Source: Nitrosomonadales bacterium (GTDB lineage Bacteria > Pseudomonadota > Gammaproteobacteria > Burkholderiales > Gallionellaceae). From it: a stretch of DNA of 46,185 nucleotides. The notes beneath the pieces are model-generated. The model saw only the letters and a program-made list of their open reading frames with translations. It was not told the origin of the DNA and did not search any database. Below, in pieces: positions 26,642 through 34,974 of this stretch (positions are counted from its first letter, which is position 1; every line of letters starts with the position of its first letter). The stretch spans positions 1 to 46,185 of the forward strand of contig JAHFRC010000006.1 of assembly GCA_023259015.1 (NCBI GenBank), read 5' to 3'. A program made the translations under genes and the position numbers.

Positions 26642-26778
26642 TTGCCGAAGCCCTGCGCCAAAGCTACGCCAGAAGAAGCACGCCTGTTCTACGTCGCCCT
26701 TACCCGCTCAACCGAAACATACTGCTGACCTATCACAGCGAGAGTGCGTTCACCAAGCAATGCGAGGCGCTACAGTAA
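26642..26778 (+). pseudogene. Decayed 3' end of a UvrD/Rep-type helicase gene
   Basis: One frame reads PEEARLFYVALTRSTE, closely resembling the motif-VI region of UvrD/PcrA-type helicases (EERRLFYVAITRA). It then hits a stop. Shifting by one base gives LLTYHSESAFTKQCEALQ and a TAA at 26776-26778, so a single lost A in the GAAA run near 26722 would restore one frame. The rest of the helicase is missing. The fragment is bounded on the right by the repeat at 26784. Confidence 0.6.
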
Positions 26779-26783
26779 GTTTC

Positions 26784-26927
26784 AGAAGCTGTCTTAAGAA
26801 TTAACGAGAAGGGATGGATGCAAGGCGCACGGAACGCAGAAACCGGAATGTACATGGAGTACATGAGGATTTCGAGTACCGCGCAACACCGCAGGCGCCC
26901 TCCGCAGCAATTTTTAGGGCAGCTTCT
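26784..26927. repeat. MITE-like 144-bp repeat with terminal inverted repeats
   Basis: AGAAGCTG at 26784-26791 and its exact complement CAGCTTCT at 26920-26927 bound a segment with no coding capacity. It contains a small inner palindrome (TGTAC-ATGGA-GTACA). Its right end touches the cysN stop codon. The layout is that of a non-autonomous miniature element; the sequence also resembles dispersed repeats I associate with betaproteobacterial genomes, but copy number cannot be seen from one window. Confidence 0.55.
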
Positions 26928-28177
26928 CAGGCGATCATCCCCGCCGCAACGGTGTTATTCGTCGCCTCGTCGATCACGATGAAGCTGCCGGTAAAGCGGT
27001 TCTTGCTGTAGTGATCCAACGCCAGCGGCTGTTGCACTTTCATCGCCACGCGCGCGATGTCGTTCATGTTCAGTGCGGAGGCTTCGTGATGCGCCAGCGT
27101 GTTGACGTCCACACGGTAGTCGAGGCGTGAGAACAGGCTTTTCACCATGCGCGTGGTGTGCTTGATGATGTACTTGCGGTTGCGGTCGAGCGGGGATTCG
27201 GACAGCCAGCACAACATAGCTTCAAATTCCTTCGACACTTGCGGCATGGCAGCCGCCTTCACAAACATGTCGCCGCGCGAGATGTCGATCTCATCTTCCA
27301 GCGTGAGCGTGACGGATTGCGGCGCGTAGGCGCGCTGCAGGTTGCCATCAAAAGTGACGATCTGTTTGACCCTGCTGGTGCGGCCCGAGGGCAGCACGGT
27401 GATCTCGTCACCCACCGCAATCTCACCCGATTCGATGCGCCCACTGAAGCCACGGAAGTCATGGTATCCCTGTGTCTGCGGGCGGCACACCCATTGCACC
27501 GGAAAGCGGAAATCGGTGGTATTCACGTCGTAATCGATCACCACGTTTTCCAGGAAATCCAGCAATGGCGCGCCCTTGTACCAACTCAAGTTATCGCCGT
27601 GATCCACCACCATGTCGCCATTCAATGCGGACATGGGAATGCAGGTGATCTCATGGATGCCAAGCTGCGCGGCAAAGGCGCGGTACTCGGCCACGATGGC
27701 ATTAAAGGTATCTTCGGAGTAACCCACCATGTCCATCTTGTTCACAGCCAGCACGATGTGCGGCACGCCGACCAGGCTGGCGAGGAAGGTATGGCGGCGC
27801 GTCTGTGTCAGCACGCCCTTGCGCGCATCGACCAGGATGACCACCAGGTTTGCCGTGCTCGCGGCGGTGACCATGTTGCGCGTGTACTGCTCGTGCCCCG
27901 GCGTATCGCCGATGATGAATTTGCGTTTGGGTGTGGCGAAATAGCGGTAGGCCACATCGATGGTGATGCCCTGTTCGCGCTCGGCTTGCAGGCCGTCGGT
28001 GAGCAGCGACAGGTCGACCGCAGCCATGCCGCGTTTCTCGCTGGTTTTGGAAATGGCGGAGAGCTGATCCTCGAAAATGGATTTCGAGTCGTGCAGCAGG
28101 CGCCCGATCAGCGTACTCTTGCCGTCGTCCACGCTGCCGGCGGTAATAAAACGGAGTAGTTGTGTGGTGTTGCTCAT
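26927..28177 (-). CDS. cysN: Sulfate adenylyltransferase subunit 1 (GTPase)
   Basis: A 416-residue EF-Tu-like GTPase that, with CysD, makes adenosine phosphosulfate (APS) from sulfate and ATP. G motifs are [30 protein letters not shown] and NKMDMVGY; two beta-barrel domains follow. There is no fused APS kinase (CysC), consistent with an APS reductase rather than a PAPS reductase in this operon. Its stop lies at the edge of a MITE-like repeat. It is the last gene of the TauE-cysI-cysH-cysD-cysN series, separated from cysD by 143 bp holding an inverted repeat. Confidence 0.96.
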   Translation of the reverse strand: MSNTTQLLRFITAGSVDDGKSTLIGRLLHDSKSIFEDQLSAISKTSEKRGMAAVDLSLLTDGLQAEREQGITIDVAYRYFATPKRKFIIGDTPGHEQYTRNMVTAASTANLVVILVDARKGVLTQTRRHTFLASLVGVPHIVLAVNKMDMVGYSEDTFNAIVAEYRAFAAQLGIHEITCIPMSALNGDMVVDHGDNLSWYKGAPLLDFLENVVIDYDVNTTDFRFPVQWVCRPQTQGYHDFRGFSGRIESGEIAVGDEITVLPSGRTSRVKQIVTFDGNLQRAYAPQSVTLTLEDEIDISRGDMFVKAAAMPQVSKEFEAMLCWLSESPLDRNRKYIIKHTTRMVKSLFSRLDYRVDVNTLAHHEASALNMNDIARVAMKVQQPLALDHYSKNRFTGSFIVIDEATNNTVAAGMIA

Positions 28178-28204
28178 AATTTATAACCTTTTGAAGACAG
28201 ACGT

Positions 28205-28301
28205 TAGTCGCTAGTCGTTAGTTGGTAGTTGATTTGTCCGCTACACGGGGTTGTTTTAATAGCCTGCGAAGCAGGCAAACCCAACTAACGACTAGCGACT
28301 A
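28205..28301. repeat. Heptamer-built inverted repeat between cysD and cysN
   Basis: A 21-bp segment at 28205-28225 is repeated exactly in inverse orientation at 28281-28301. Each arm is made of related 7-bp units such as AGTCGCT, AGTCGTT and AGTTGGT, and the heptamer pattern continues beyond the arms (28202-28230 and 28280-28315). The loop contains a second perfect hairpin, GCCTGC-GAA-GCAGGC, at 28262-28276. No T-run follows. It could stall or protect the mRNA between cysD and cysN, or be a mobile short repeat. Confidence 0.85.
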
Positions 28302-28320
28302 CCAACTAACGACTGTATTT

Positions 28321-29250
28321 TCAGAAGTATCCTTCCTTCTTGCGCAACTCCATTGAGGCCTCCGAAGTCTGGTCGTCCATGCGTGTCGCACCGCGTTCGG
28401 TGATGCGCGTGGTGGAGGTTTCTTCGATGATCTCCTGTGCATTGCGTGCGGTGGATTCCACCGGCGCGGTGCAGGTCATGTCGCCCACGGTGCGAAAACG
28501 CACCGAGAGCACTTCCACTTTTTCGCCCGGCTTCGGCTGCACCAGATGCGACACCGGAATCACCGCATTGCCGCGCCGTATCACTTCGCGTTCGTGGGCA
28601 TAGTAGATTTTCGGGATATAAAGTTTCTCGCGCGCGATGTATTCCCAGATGTCCATTTCCGTCCAGTTGGAAATCGGGAACACGCGGATGTTTTCACCGG
28701 CGTGAACACGCGTGTTGTAGATGTCCCATAGCTCGGGACGCTGGTTCTTCGGGTCCCACTGGCCGAACTCGTCGCGGAACGAGAAGATACGCTCCTTGGC
28801 GCGCGCCTTTTCTTCGTCGCGCCGTGCGCCGCCCATGCAGGCGTCGAAACCGAATTCAGCGATGGTTTCCAGCAAGGTCACTGATTGGTACGGATTACGC
28901 GGTTTGTCCGGGTCCTTGATGACGATACTGCCGCGCTTGATCGAGCCTTCCAGCGAACGCACGATCAGCCGTTCGCCCAGGTCGGCGGCCAGCTTGTCGC
29001 GGCAGGCGATCACTTCGGGAAAGTTATGCTCGGTATCGATGTGCACCAGCGGGAAAGGAAATTTCGCCGGACGGAAAGCTTTCTCCGCGATGCGCAGCAT
29101 CACGATGGAATCCTTGCCGCCGGAAAACAGCAGCGCAGGGTTTTTGCACTCCGCCGCGACCTCGCGCATGATGTGGATGGACTCGCTTTCCAGCGCATCC
29201 AGGTGGGTAAAAATGTGGCTGCTCATATTGTTGTTCTCTACCAGTTTCAT
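28321..29250 (-). CDS. cysD: Sulfate adenylyltransferase subunit 2
   Basis: A 309-residue PP-loop ATP pyrophosphatase, the catalytic adenylyl-transferring subunit of assimilatory ATP sulfurylase. The PP-loop is LLFSGGKDSIVML; DACMGGARRDEEKARAKERI and the C-terminal RGATRMDDQTSEASMELRKK are typical CysD segments. The first ATG is at 29250 but lacks a good ribosome-binding site; the in-frame ATG at 29226 (MSSHIFTHLDALESES) fits CysD N termini well and may be the true start. It follows cysH by 20 bp. Confidence 0.95.
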   Translation of the reverse strand: MKLVENNNMSSHIFTHLDALESESIHIMREVAAECKNPALLFSGGKDSIVMLRIAEKAFRPAKFPFPLVHIDTEHNFPEVIACRDKLAADLGERLIVRSLEGSIKRGSIVIKDPDKPRNPYQSVTLLETIAEFGFDACMGGARRDEEKARAKERIFSFRDEFGQWDPKNQRPELWDIYNTRVHAGENIRVFPISNWTEMDIWEYIAREKLYIPKIYYAHEREVIRRGNAVIPVSHLVQPKPGEKVEVLSVRFRTVGDMTCTAPVESTARNAQEIIEETSTTRITERGATRMDDQTSEASMELRKKEGYF

Positions 29251-29270
29251 GATATTTTATACTCGGCTGC

Positions 29271-30059
29271 TCACGCAGGCGCTTCCTGTTTCGTGTCGGC
29301 CTGAATGCGCTCGCGGCCTGCCTGCAGCGAGGCGCCGCCTACCGGCTGAACCCCGGTTCCATGCGCCACCCTTCTGGCGTTGCTCATGTGTAATCCGCAC
29401 TCCTTGTTCGCCGGATCCTCCCACCACCATCTTCCCGCGCGGATGTCCTCGCCGGGCGTGACGGAACGCGTGCATGGCGCGCAACCCAGGCTGGGATAGA
29501 ACTGGTCGTGCAGTTTGTTATATGGCACGTCGTGCTGGCGGATATAGGCCCACACGTCCTTGTTCGACCACTCCAGCAACGGGTTGAATTTCTGCAACCC
29601 GTTGTCGGCATCGAAGGCAGACAGTTCCAGCGCGCCGCGCGTCACCGCCTGGTCGCGGCGCATCCCGGTGATCCATGCACCCTTGCCCTTCAATGCGCGC
29701 CGCAACGGTTCGACCTTGCGCGCAAAGCAACAAGCCTTGCGGTTCTCCACGCTGTCGTAGAAACCGTTGATGCCGTGCCGCGCGACGTACTCTTCGACCA
29801 GCTTGCCATCCGGGAAGTATACCGTGAGCGGCAAGCCGTAATACTGGCGCACCTCCTGCATCAAGTCATAGGTTTCCTGCGGCAGGCGCCCGGTGTCGAG
29901 GCTGAATATCCCGATATCGGGCTGATGTTTGGCGATCAGGTCGGTCAGCACCATGTCTTCCGCACCCAGGCTGTTGGCAAAGCAGGCTGGCGCATAGTTG
30001 CGCGCCGCCTGTGCCAGCACGGCAATCACTTGGCCTATTTTGCTTTGCAGATCGCTCAT
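29271..30059 (-). CDS. cysH: Assimilatory APS reductase (iron-sulfur type)
   Basis: A 262-residue reductase that converts APS to sulfite with thioredoxin. KACCFARKVEPL and GCAPCTR supply the CC and CxxC cysteines that bind a [4Fe-4S] cluster, a mark of APS rather than PAPS reductases; SLDTGRLPQETYDL is also typical. The start is ATG 30059, with AAGGAG 6 nt upstream, overlapping the cysI stop; an ATG at 30074 is less likely. The usual C-terminal ECGLH motif (with the catalytic cysteine) is present, followed by an unusual tail of about 35 residues. Confidence 0.93.
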   Translation of the reverse strand: MSDLQSKIGQVIAVLAQAARNYAPACFANSLGAEDMVLTDLIAKHQPDIGIFSLDTGRLPQETYDLMQEVRQYYGLPLTVYFPDGKLVEEYVARHGINGFYDSVENRKACCFARKVEPLRRALKGKGAWITGMRRDQAVTRGALELSAFDADNGLQKFNPLLEWSNKDVWAYIRQHDVPYNKLHDQFYPSLGCAPCTRSVTPGEDIRAGRWWWEDPANKECGLHMSNARRVAHGTGVQPVGGASLQAGRERIQADTKQEAPA

Positions 30060-32329
30060 GCTGTCTCCTTGCAACTTTGTGCCGCATCCGGCCTGGCAGC
30101 AAGCACCTTCGCCAAGGCTTCGCCTGTTCCGCTTACCGCCACTTTGGGCAAGGCTTCCGAGAGGTCAAGCTGCGCATCCTGCGCGGTGCAGAATGCACTG
30201 GCCTCCACCGTCCATGCATCCACTGCATGGTTTATGATTTCCAATTCCGCAACTGTCAGTTCTGATGTATTGTCCAGCAGCGCCGCCAAACGCGCGAACT
30301 CGCTGGCCAACGCACCCGGCACCAGCCGGTTGAGTTGTACGGCAAGCTTGGCGAGATCGTCCTGGCGAAGGCTGCCCAGCAATTGGGCCAGGCCGGAGCC
30401 AAGCAGGCGCAGGATGGCTGCGCTGCAATGCGCGGCCTCCTCAAGTTTGCGCTGGAACATCAGCGCATTGCGGTAATCGCGCTCGTGCGCCGCTTCGAAA
30501 AAGTTGGCGCCGATCAGCACCTGCGACACGCCCGCGCATTCGCCGCCGCCCAGGTTCACCACACGGAAATCCGTGGTGTCGCCGTGGTCACGCATGACAT
30601 CCGCGACATCTCCTTTTTTCACTTCGATGATGTCCGCCAGCAGGCTATGGAAAAATTCCGGCTGCTGCACGCGCGACCATGCAAAAAAACTTTCCGCGCC
30701 GCTGTCGTGGTATGCCTGCTCCACGCGGGCAACCGCCTGCTCTGCGCGCGCAGCCGGCACCGCCGGGCCTTTCAGCGCCAGCGCGCCGCCTGCCGTGCCG
30801 CTGCCGCCGAAATACATCTGGTAGTGCGGCACCAGCTTGCCGTGCACGCGCTTGCCTTCTCCATAGATACCGATATCGCCGGTCTCCGGCTGTGCGCAGC
30901 CGTTGTGGCAACCCGACACGCGGATACGCAAATCCTTTGCGCCGCCGGATAGCTTGGGTGCAACAGACATGCTGGAAGTGATGCCGAGGCGGCAGGTGGA
31001 ATTGCCGGGGCAAGCCGTCACATTGTCGCCTGCACCGGGTTCGCGCAAGTTCAATGCAGCCAATCCGGCGCGCAATGCGGCAACCTGCTCTTGCGTCACG
31101 TTCAGGATGGCAAGGTTCTGATCTTGCGTGGTATGCACCTCGCCCAAGCCATGTGCGCGCAGCAACTGCGTGATGCCGCGTATTTGCGCCACTCTCAAGT
31201 CGCCCAAAGGCACGGCGACCGGCAGCACGAACAAGCTCGCCTCCGACACGTTACTGGTGGGACTACTAGCCATTCGACTAGGTGATCCAACGGCGCTCGC
31301 CAAGTCGCTGGTTATGGTGAAGCCAGCCGTTTGCGGGAGGAGGCGATCAGGCGGCATTCCCGCACCCGCCGCATCCGCGCACCGTGTCATGCCGCCTGCC
31401 TGGTGTTGCGCAAACAGCTTGCGCGGCGCGCCGGGGCCGGGTATTTCATTGCCGCTCTGTGTCCGCCATGCCCCACGCGGGAAAGGCTTGTCGGCCAATG
31501 CCTGTCTGGTGCGGGTATATTCCTCGCGGTATTTTTCCAGGAAACCTTCCACGCCAAAACGATCGATCAGGAACTTGATGCGCGATTTGGCGCGCTTGGT
31601 GCGGTCGGAGTATTTGTTGTGCAAGGTCACCAGCGCTTCCAGCGAGAACAGCAACTCGTGTTCGGGAATGAATTCTTCCACCACAATAGCTTTGCGCGGC
31701 TTGTGCCCAAGCCCGCCGCACGCCTTCACCATGAAGCCGTGTTGCCCGTTCCTGACGGTCGCCACGACGCCGGCATCCTGCAACAGCGCTTGCGCACAAT
31801 CCGCCTCGCATGCGGAGAAGCTGATCTTGAATTTGCGCGGCAATTGCTGGTTGAGCGGGTTGCGCAGGAAATGCTGCACCGCGCCATCCACATGCGTATT
31901 GACATCCACATGCTCGCGCGGGCACACGCCGGAGAGCGCGCATGCCGACATGTTGCGCACCGCATTGCTGCATGCCTCGCGTGAAGTCAGGCCAACTTGC
32001 GCCAGGCGGCGCATCGACGCAGATATCTTGTCCAGCGGGATGAAGTGGATCTGGATCGACTGGCGCGTGGTGATATGCGCGATATCCCGCTGCGCATACT
32101 TCTCCGCCACATCCGCCAGTGCATCCAGTTGCTCCAGCGACAACCGCCCGCCGGGCACTTTCACGCGAAACATATTGACCCCTTCCTGGCGCTGGCCATA
32201 CACGCCATGTTGCAGGCGGAAGGCGGTAAAGCGGTCGGCATCCATCTGGCCGCTGGTAAAGGACTGCACCGCCTGTTCGAAGCGGTCGATTTCTTCGAGG
32301 TCGGACAGGTTGTTTGTATTTACGCTCAT
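30056..32329 (-). CDS. cysI: Sulfite reductase hemoprotein-type, with insertion and C-terminal extension
   Basis: A 757-residue nitrite/sulfite reductase, about 200 residues longer than the common form. The two ferredoxin-like halves are recognisable (residues 20-300 and 365-640). Cysteines for the siroheme-coupled [4Fe-4S] cluster are CPGNSTC (440-446) and CHNGC (474-478). Residues about 310-360 form a low-complexity insertion rich in Ala, Ser, Pro and Met in the linker between the halves. After residue 640 an extra helical region of about 115 residues follows. AGGAAA precedes the ATG. In the operon it would reduce sulfite from CysH to sulfide; no flavoprotein partner (CysJ) is present, so ferredoxin is the likely donor. 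Confidence 0.9.
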   Translation of the reverse strand: MSVNTNNLSDLEEIDRFEQAVQSFTSGQMDADRFTAFRLQHGVYGQRQEGVNMFRVKVPGGRLSLEQLDALADVAEKYAQRDIAHITTRQSIQIHFIPLDKISASMRRLAQVGLTSREACSNAVRNMSACALSGVCPREHVDVNTHVDGAVQHFLRNPLNQQLPRKFKISFSACEADCAQALLQDAGVVATVRNGQHGFMVKACGGLGHKPRKAIVVEEFIPEHELLFSLEALVTLHNKYSDRTKRAKSRIKFLIDRFGVEGFLEKYREEYTRTRQALADKPFPRGAWRTQSGNEIPGPGAPRKLFAQHQAGGMTRCADAAGAGMPPDRLLPQTAGFTITSDLASAVGSPSRMASSPTSNVSEASLFVLPVAVPLGDLRVAQIRGITQLLRAHGLGEVHTTQDQNLAILNVTQEQVAALRAGLAALNLREPGAGDNVTACPGNSTCRLGITSSMSVAPKLSGGAKDLRIRVSGCHNGCAQPETGDIGIYGEGKRVHGKLVPHYQMYFGGSGTAGGALALKGPAVPAARAEQAVARVEQAYHDSGAESFFAWSRVQQPEFFHSLLADIIEVKKGDVADVMRDHGDTTDFRVVNLGGGECAGVSQVLIGANFFEAAHERDYRNALMFQRKLEEAAHCSAAILRLLGSGLAQLLGSLRQDDLAKLAVQLNRLVPGALASEFARLAALLDNTSELTVAELEIINHAVDAWTVEASAFCTAQDAQLDLSEALPKVAVSGTGEALAKVLAARPDAAQSCKETA

Positions 32330-32355
32330 GATATTTTCCTAGTTTAAAATCTGGT

Positions 32356-33138
32356 TCAAGACACCATCAGCTTGCCGCCGATGAGTATCAACATCGCCGC
32401 CAGAATCGGGCGCAACACCCGCTCCGGTATTTTCACGCCAAGGTGGCTGCCCAGATAAATTCCCGGCAGCGAACCCAGCAGCAAGCTGCCCAACAGCCCA
32501 TAATTTACCGTGCCCAGTACGGCATGCCCCAGCCCGGCGACCAGCGTCAGCGGCACCGCGTGTGCGATGTCGGTGCCGACGATTTTGGTCGTCGGCAGAC
32601 GCGGATACAGGAACAGCAACACCACCACTCCCAGTGCGCCGGCGCCGACCGATGAAAGGGTTACCAGCACGCCCAGCACTGCACCGGTCAGGATGGTTGC
32701 GCCGGGCAAGTGGTGCGCATGCAACTCATACACTGCTCCGTCAGGGCTACGTCCGAGCTTTTGCAAATAGGGTTTGAACAGCAAGGCCAGCGCGGTCAGC
32801 ACCAGCGCCACGCTCAACACGCTGGTAATCAACGCCTTCAGGTGTTTCTCATCCAGCGCCAGATGGTGCAGCAGGGCCATGCTGAATAAGGCCGCAGGCA
32901 GGCTACCCAGCGCCAACAGCTTGACCACCCTCCAGTCCACCGTACCGCGTCTGCTATGCGCCCAAATGCCGCCCATCTTGGTCAGCGCCGCATACAGCAG
33001 GTCGGTGCCTACCGCCGTGGCCGGGGCAACGCCGAACACCAGCACCAGCAGCGGCGTCATCAGCGAACCGCCGCCGACACCCGTCACCCCGACGATGAAG
33101 CCGACTACAAAACCGGAAAATGTATAGAGCCAATCCAT
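32356..33138 (-). CDS. TauE/SafE-family sulfite/anion transporter
   Basis: A 260-residue membrane protein with about eight hydrophobic segments. The N terminus GFIVGVTGVGGGSLMTPLLV and the repeat around GVLVTLSSVGAGALGVVVLL are the paired TauE/SafE signature. The ATG at 33138 is chosen because AGGAGG lies 6 nt before it; the ATG at 33159 has no such site. It is the first gene of the cys operon, 26 bp before cysI, so it probably handles sulfite, sulfate or another sulfur anion. Direction of transport is unknown. Confidence 0.88.
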   Translation of the reverse strand: MDWLYTFSGFVVGFIVGVTGVGGGSLMTPLLVLVFGVAPATAVGTDLLYAALTKMGGIWAHSRRGTVDWRVVKLLALGSLPAALFSMALLHHLALDEKHLKALITSVLSVALVLTALALLFKPYLQKLGRSPDGAVYELHAHHLPGATILTGAVLGVLVTLSSVGAGALGVVVLLFLYPRLPTTKIVGTDIAHAVPLTLVAGLGHAVLGTVNYGLLGSLLLGSLPGIYLGSHLGVKIPERVLRPILAAMLILIGGKLMVS

Positions 33139-33184
33139 GCAAACCTCCTGGAACGGCACGCATGGTAGCGTGTAACCATATCAC

Positions 33185-33226
33185 TACCAAATGGTATTAT
33201 GTTAGTATGTTATAACCATACGTTAT
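33185..33226. promoter_or_regulatory. Clustered inverted repeats in the cysB/TauE divergent promoter region
   Basis: The 101 bp between the divergent cysB and transporter genes are AT-rich and contain TACCA-AA-TGGTA (33185-33196), GTATG-N7-CATAC (33205-33221) and ATAAC-N5-GTTAT (33212-33226), partly overlapping. LysR-type regulators often bind such interrupted dyads next to their own gene. I infer CysB operator sites; no footprint evidence is available. Confidence 0.5.
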
Positions 33227-33239
33227 TAAGGGAACGGTA

Positions 33240-34169
33240 ATGAACCTGCAACAACTGCGCTATCTGGATGGAATTGTGCGGCATGGATTGAAAATCTCGG
33301 ATGCGGCAGAGGCGCTTTACACCTCGCAGCCCGGCATCAGCAAGCAGGTCAGGCTGCTGGAAGAAGAGCTCGGCATCGAGATTTTTGTGCGCAACGGCAA
33401 GCGCATTACCGGGCTCACCGAGCCGGGCAAGGCCATTCTCGATATCGCCCAGCGCATGCTGCACGATGCCGACAACCTCAAACATGTGGGGCAGGAATTC
33501 AGCCGCCAGGACAGCGGCTCACTCACCATCGCCACCACGCATACCCAGGCGCGCTATGCCCTTCCCACCGTGGTCAAACAGTTCATCAAGCGCTACCCCA
33601 AGGTCAAACTCGGCCTGCACCAGGGCAACCCGACGCAGATTGCGCAACAGGTGCTGAATGGCGAGGCGGATATCGCCATCGCCACGGAAAGCCTTGCCCT
33701 GTATGACGAACTGGTGACGCTGCCGTGCTATGAATGGAACCATTGCGTCATCGTGCCGCCCAAACACCCGCTGCTGGCGGAAAAAAAGTTGACGCTGGAA
33801 AAGATCGCGCAATACCCCATCATTACCTACGACTTTGCCTTCAGCGGGCGGGGCAAGATCAACGCTGCTTTCGAGGCACGCAAACTTGCACCCAACATCG
33901 TGCTTACCGCCATCGATGCGGACGTAATCAAGACCTATGTGGAATTGGGTTTGGGCATCGGCATACTCGCCAGGATGGCATTCATCCCGGAGCGCGACAA
34001 ACACGTGCGCATGATCGATGCAGCACACTTGTTCCAGCCCAGCACCACGAAGATTGCGATTCGCAAAAACGAATACCTGCGCGGTTATACCTATGACTTC
34101 ATCGAATTGTTTGCGCCGCACCTTACACGCGAGGTGGTGGCCAATGCAATGCATGCCGCAAGCCCATAG
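33240..34169 (+). CDS. cysB: LysR-type cysteine regulon regulator CysB
   Basis: A 309-residue LysR-family activator. The N-terminal winged helix reads MNLQQLRYLDGIVRHGLKIS and SQPGISKQVRLLEEELG; the effector domain includes TIATTHTQARYALP and ADIAIATESL, which are distinctive of CysB/Cbl. In enterobacteria CysB activates sulfate assimilation genes with N-acetylserine as inducer. Its divergent position to the TauE-cysIHDN series supports the same role here. Choice between CysB and Cbl rests on context. Confidence 0.9.
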   Translation: MNLQQLRYLDGIVRHGLKISDAAEALYTSQPGISKQVRLLEEELGIEIFVRNGKRITGLTEPGKAILDIAQRMLHDADNLKHVGQEFSRQDSGSLTIATTHTQARYALPTVVKQFIKRYPKVKLGLHQGNPTQIAQQVLNGEADIAIATESLALYDELVTLPCYEWNHCVIVPPKHPLLAEKKLTLEKIAQYPIITYDFAFSGRGKINAAFEARKLAPNIVLTAIDADVIKTYVELGLGIGILARMAFIPERDKHVRMIDAAHLFQPSTTKIAIRKNEYLRGYTYDFIELFAPHLTREVVANAMHAASP

Positions 34170-34290
34170 ATGATTGCCTCAGGTGAAATGTGAAATGATG
34201 CGTGATGCCGCTCCCGCGCAGGAGCACGGGAATTAATGATGCACAGATATGCGGGAATGACGCCGGAACCGGAAAGCTTCCAGGGATGGA

Positions 34291-34968
34291 CTAACCTGGC
34301 GAGGCATAGCGTTCTTCCGTATCACGTTGCTGCATGGCAAATAGCACCGCTGCCTCCACTCTCGATGTAAGGTTGAGCTTGGTCAGGATATGGCGGACAT
34401 GCTGTTTTACCGTGTCGTTGCTGATGCCCAGCATCCGGGCAATTGCCTTGTTGCTTTCGCCGCGCGCCAGAAGCTGCAGTATCTCTCGCTCGCGTTCGGT
34501 CAGGAGCTCCAGCGAACTCTTGTTTTCCTGCTTTTGTTTTCCATTCTGCAGGATGCCGATCATTTTTATCGTCATCGCAGGGGCAACCACCATCTCGCCG
34601 GAGACAATCCGCCGGATTGAATCGGCAACATCCTCCGGAGCCATGTCCTTGAGCAGATAACCGCGCACTCCGGCACGGAGCGCTTTTGCCAAGTCGGCTT
34701 CTGCGTCACTCATGGTCAGGATCACCACTGGAGTGGCAATGCCCTCCTTGCGGATGCGCTCAAGCAGGCTGAAACCATCCACCGGCTCCATACGCAAGTC
34801 CATGACTAGTATGTCCGGCTGCTGTTTGCGCAACAGCTCCATCAATTCCCCGGCATCACCCGTGGCGCCGACCACTGTCATTCCGTAGCGGTGCACGAGA
34901 AGCTCGGTCAATCCGCTGCGGCAGAGGCTATGGTCGTCAATCAGGGCAACCCGTATTTTTCCGCTCAT
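34291..34968 (-). CDS. NarL/FixJ-family response regulator
   Basis: A 225-residue regulator. The receiver has acidic DD at 11-12, the phosphoryl acceptor D57 (ILVMDLRM) and a lysine in [11 protein letters not shown]. The C-terminal LuxR-type helix-turn-helix contains [20 protein letters not shown] and [16 protein letters not shown], very like NarL/NarP. It begins 6 nt after the sensor kinase gene. Its target is not shown by sequence; nitrate/nitrite control is the family precedent, and the nearby qmo genes are candidates. Confidence 0.92.
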   Translation of the reverse strand: MSGKIRVALIDDHSLCRSGLTELLVHRYGMTVVGATGDAGELMELLRKQQPDILVMDLRMEPVDGFSLLERIRKEGIATPVVILTMSDAEADLAKALRAGVRGYLLKDMAPEDVADSIRRIVSGEMVVAPAMTIKMIGILQNGKQKQENKSSLELLTEREREILQLLARGESNKAIARMLGISNDTVKQHVRHILTKLNLTSRVEAAVLFAMQQRDTEERYASPG

Positions 34969-34974
34969 TAGTTT

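Noticed and set aside
28202-28315. Heptamer repeats as a CRISPR array
   Set aside because: Units are 7 bp and contiguous, with no spacers and no cas genes; the arrangement is an inverted repeat.
31128-32342. 404-codon open frame on the plus strand
   Set aside because: Antisense to cysI; rich in Arg, Cys and Ser with no domain.
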